Positions 6,174 to 6,747 of a stretch of 6,747 bases of DNA are shown one piece after another. Position numbers and translations under genes: made by a program. The first letter of the stretch is position 1. Each line of letters starts with the position of its first letter. Where the stretch lies: the NCBI GenBank assembly GCA_937897245.1, contig CALCBO010000170.1:1-6747 (forward strand). The letters run 5' to 3'. This DNA is from an uncultured Caryophanales bacterium (lineage in GTDB: Bacteria; Bacillota_I; Bacilli_A; RF39; UBA660). The notes under the pieces were generated by a model. It did not search any database. It saw only the letters and a list, made by a program, of their open reading frames with translations, and had not been told where the DNA came from.

Positions 6174-6202
6174 ATTCTATCATTATCAGCTCACTAACGC
6201 AA
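6174..6202 (-). promoter_or_regulatory. promoter of the D,D-peptidase gene
   Basis: Minus strand: TTGCGT (6202-6197), 17-bp spacer, TAGAAT (6179-6174) with an upstream TGn extension. Predicted start near 6167, leaving about 15 nt of leader holding GGAGGG. Confidence 0.6.
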
Positions 6203-6209
6203 TTATTTT

Positions 6210-6238
6210 TTGACAATACTATTAGAATATGTTAATAT
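6210..6238 (+). promoter_or_regulatory. strong promoter of the gene at 6261
   Basis: TTGACA (6210-6215) is a perfect -35, followed by a 17-bp spacer and TAATAT (6233-6238) carrying a TGn extension (6230-6232). It lies back to back with the D,D-peptidase promoter, the two -35 boxes being 7 bp apart. Predicted start near 6245. Confidence 0.75.
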
Positions 6239-6251
6239 ACAACCGATTTGT

Positions 6252-6257
6252 GGTGAT
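6252..6257 (+). promoter_or_regulatory. ribosome binding site for the gene at 6261
   Basis: GGTGAT lies 3 nt before ATG 6261. It is the same shifted Shine-Dalgarno variant used by the Cys-rich gene. Confidence 0.55.
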
Positions 6258-6260
6258 AGT

Positions 6261-6747
6261 ATGTATTATAATGATGTATTACAAGAATTTTTTAACAACA
6301 ATGAAGTTAATTCTTTTAAAGATTTAGAAGATAATTGGGATAAAGGAAGAAATTTAAAGAAAGAATTTGAACAGTCAGAAATACTTAATGAAGTAAAAAA
6401 ACTATTAGAAGTATTCTTATCTTATCTATTTAATGAAGATATTCCTTTTTATCATAAACAAGCTTTATTAACTTATCAAAATCAGTTACTACAACCTTTT
6501 TTTAGAGGTACTTTTAGATATCCTAGTTTAATGTTAGCTTTATATGTTGGAGATAGTGATATATATCGAAATATACCTCTTTTATGGAAGAAGTTAATTG
6601 ATAAATTAAATATTACTCCATATACTGATAAGTCTGCAGAAGATATTAAAGTATTATTAGATAAATATTTTGATATTAGTGAAAGTCATATAAATGGAAT
6701 TGATTATTATGAAATAGATAATAATATTTATAAAAATATTTTTATAA
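6261..6747 (+). CDS. hypothetical helical protein, 3' partial
   Basis: An open frame starting at ATG 6261 continues to the right edge without a stop, so the first 162 residues are visible and the total length is unknown. I do not recognise it. The start reads MYYNDVLQEFF; the protein is acidic and lysine-rich, has no signal peptide or membrane helix, and is mostly predicted helix. The most distinctive stretch is YHKQALLTYQNQLLQPFF (64-81), followed by RGTFRYPSLMLALYVGDSD (82-100) and a helical segment with WKKLIDKLN (109-117). Coding character is supported by continuous low-GC codon use, a consensus promoter (6210-6238) and GGTGAT upstream. It is divergent from the D,D-peptidase gene and shares its 108-bp upstream region, which could allow joint control, but nothing in the protein points to the cell wall. 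The N-terminal fragment does not look like a DNA-binding regulator. Confidence 0.75.
   Translation, partial: MYYNDVLQEFFNNNEVNSFKDLEDNWDKGRNLKKEFEQSEILNEVKKLLEVFLSYLFNEDIPFYHKQALLTYQNQLLQPFFRGTFRYPSLMLALYVGDSDIYRNIPLLWKKLIDKLNITPYTDKSAEDIKVLLDKYFDISESHINGIDYYEIDNNIYKNIFI

Noticed and set aside
1..6747. Phage or mobile-element origin, CRISPR array, tRNA or other RNA gene
   Set aside because: No integrase or transposase, no regularly spaced repeats and no tRNA-like stem pattern were seen. The small membrane protein at 28 resembles a holin only in having two helices, and no lysis or phage gene is beside it.

Overview
This window looks like chromosomal DNA from an AT-rich, low-GC Gram-positive lineage (Bacillota/Mollicutes-related gut bacteria of the RF39 or Erysipelotrichales sort). 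That placement is inferred from extreme A/T codon use, Shine-Dalgarno sites matching parts of AAGGAGGTGATC, TTGACA/TATAAT promoters and protein families common in that group. TGA acts as a stop (end of the ASCH gene) and a peptidoglycan D,D-peptidase is encoded, so it is not a wall-less Mycoplasma using TGA as tryptophan.

Layout, left to right: a 70-residue two-helix membrane protein (+, 28-240) ends in a terminator and converges on a two-gene minus-strand unit (1390 to 270), a GrpB-family protein followed by an unrecognised 12-cysteine protein. Divergent from GrpB is a multi-spanning membrane protein of the putative ABC-transporter type IV family (CmpB/DUF1113-like; +, 1494-2183), then a membrane-anchored protein with winged-helix-like segments and a C-terminal zinc ribbon (+, 2292-3026), each with its own terminator. 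Converging on these is an ASCH-domain protein and a GNAT acetyltransferase that overlap by 4 bp (-, 3965 to 3067). The largest gene (-, 6152 to 4026) is a 708-residue secreted, membrane-anchored serine D,D-peptidase (S11) fused to a Big_2-like domain and a GH25-muramidase-like domain whose catalytic residues appear lost. It shares a 108-bp intergenic region with a divergent, unrecognised helical protein that runs off the right edge (+, 6261 onward).

Most genes sit in short transcription units of one or two genes with recognisable promoters and very short predicted leaders. There is no sign of a phage, transposon, CRISPR array or RNA gene. The best candidates for new biology are the D,D-peptidase/pseudo-GH25 fusion with its SGC active-site motif, the ASCH-GNAT pair, and the membrane-bound wHTH/zinc-ribbon protein. 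All functional links between neighbours are inferences.
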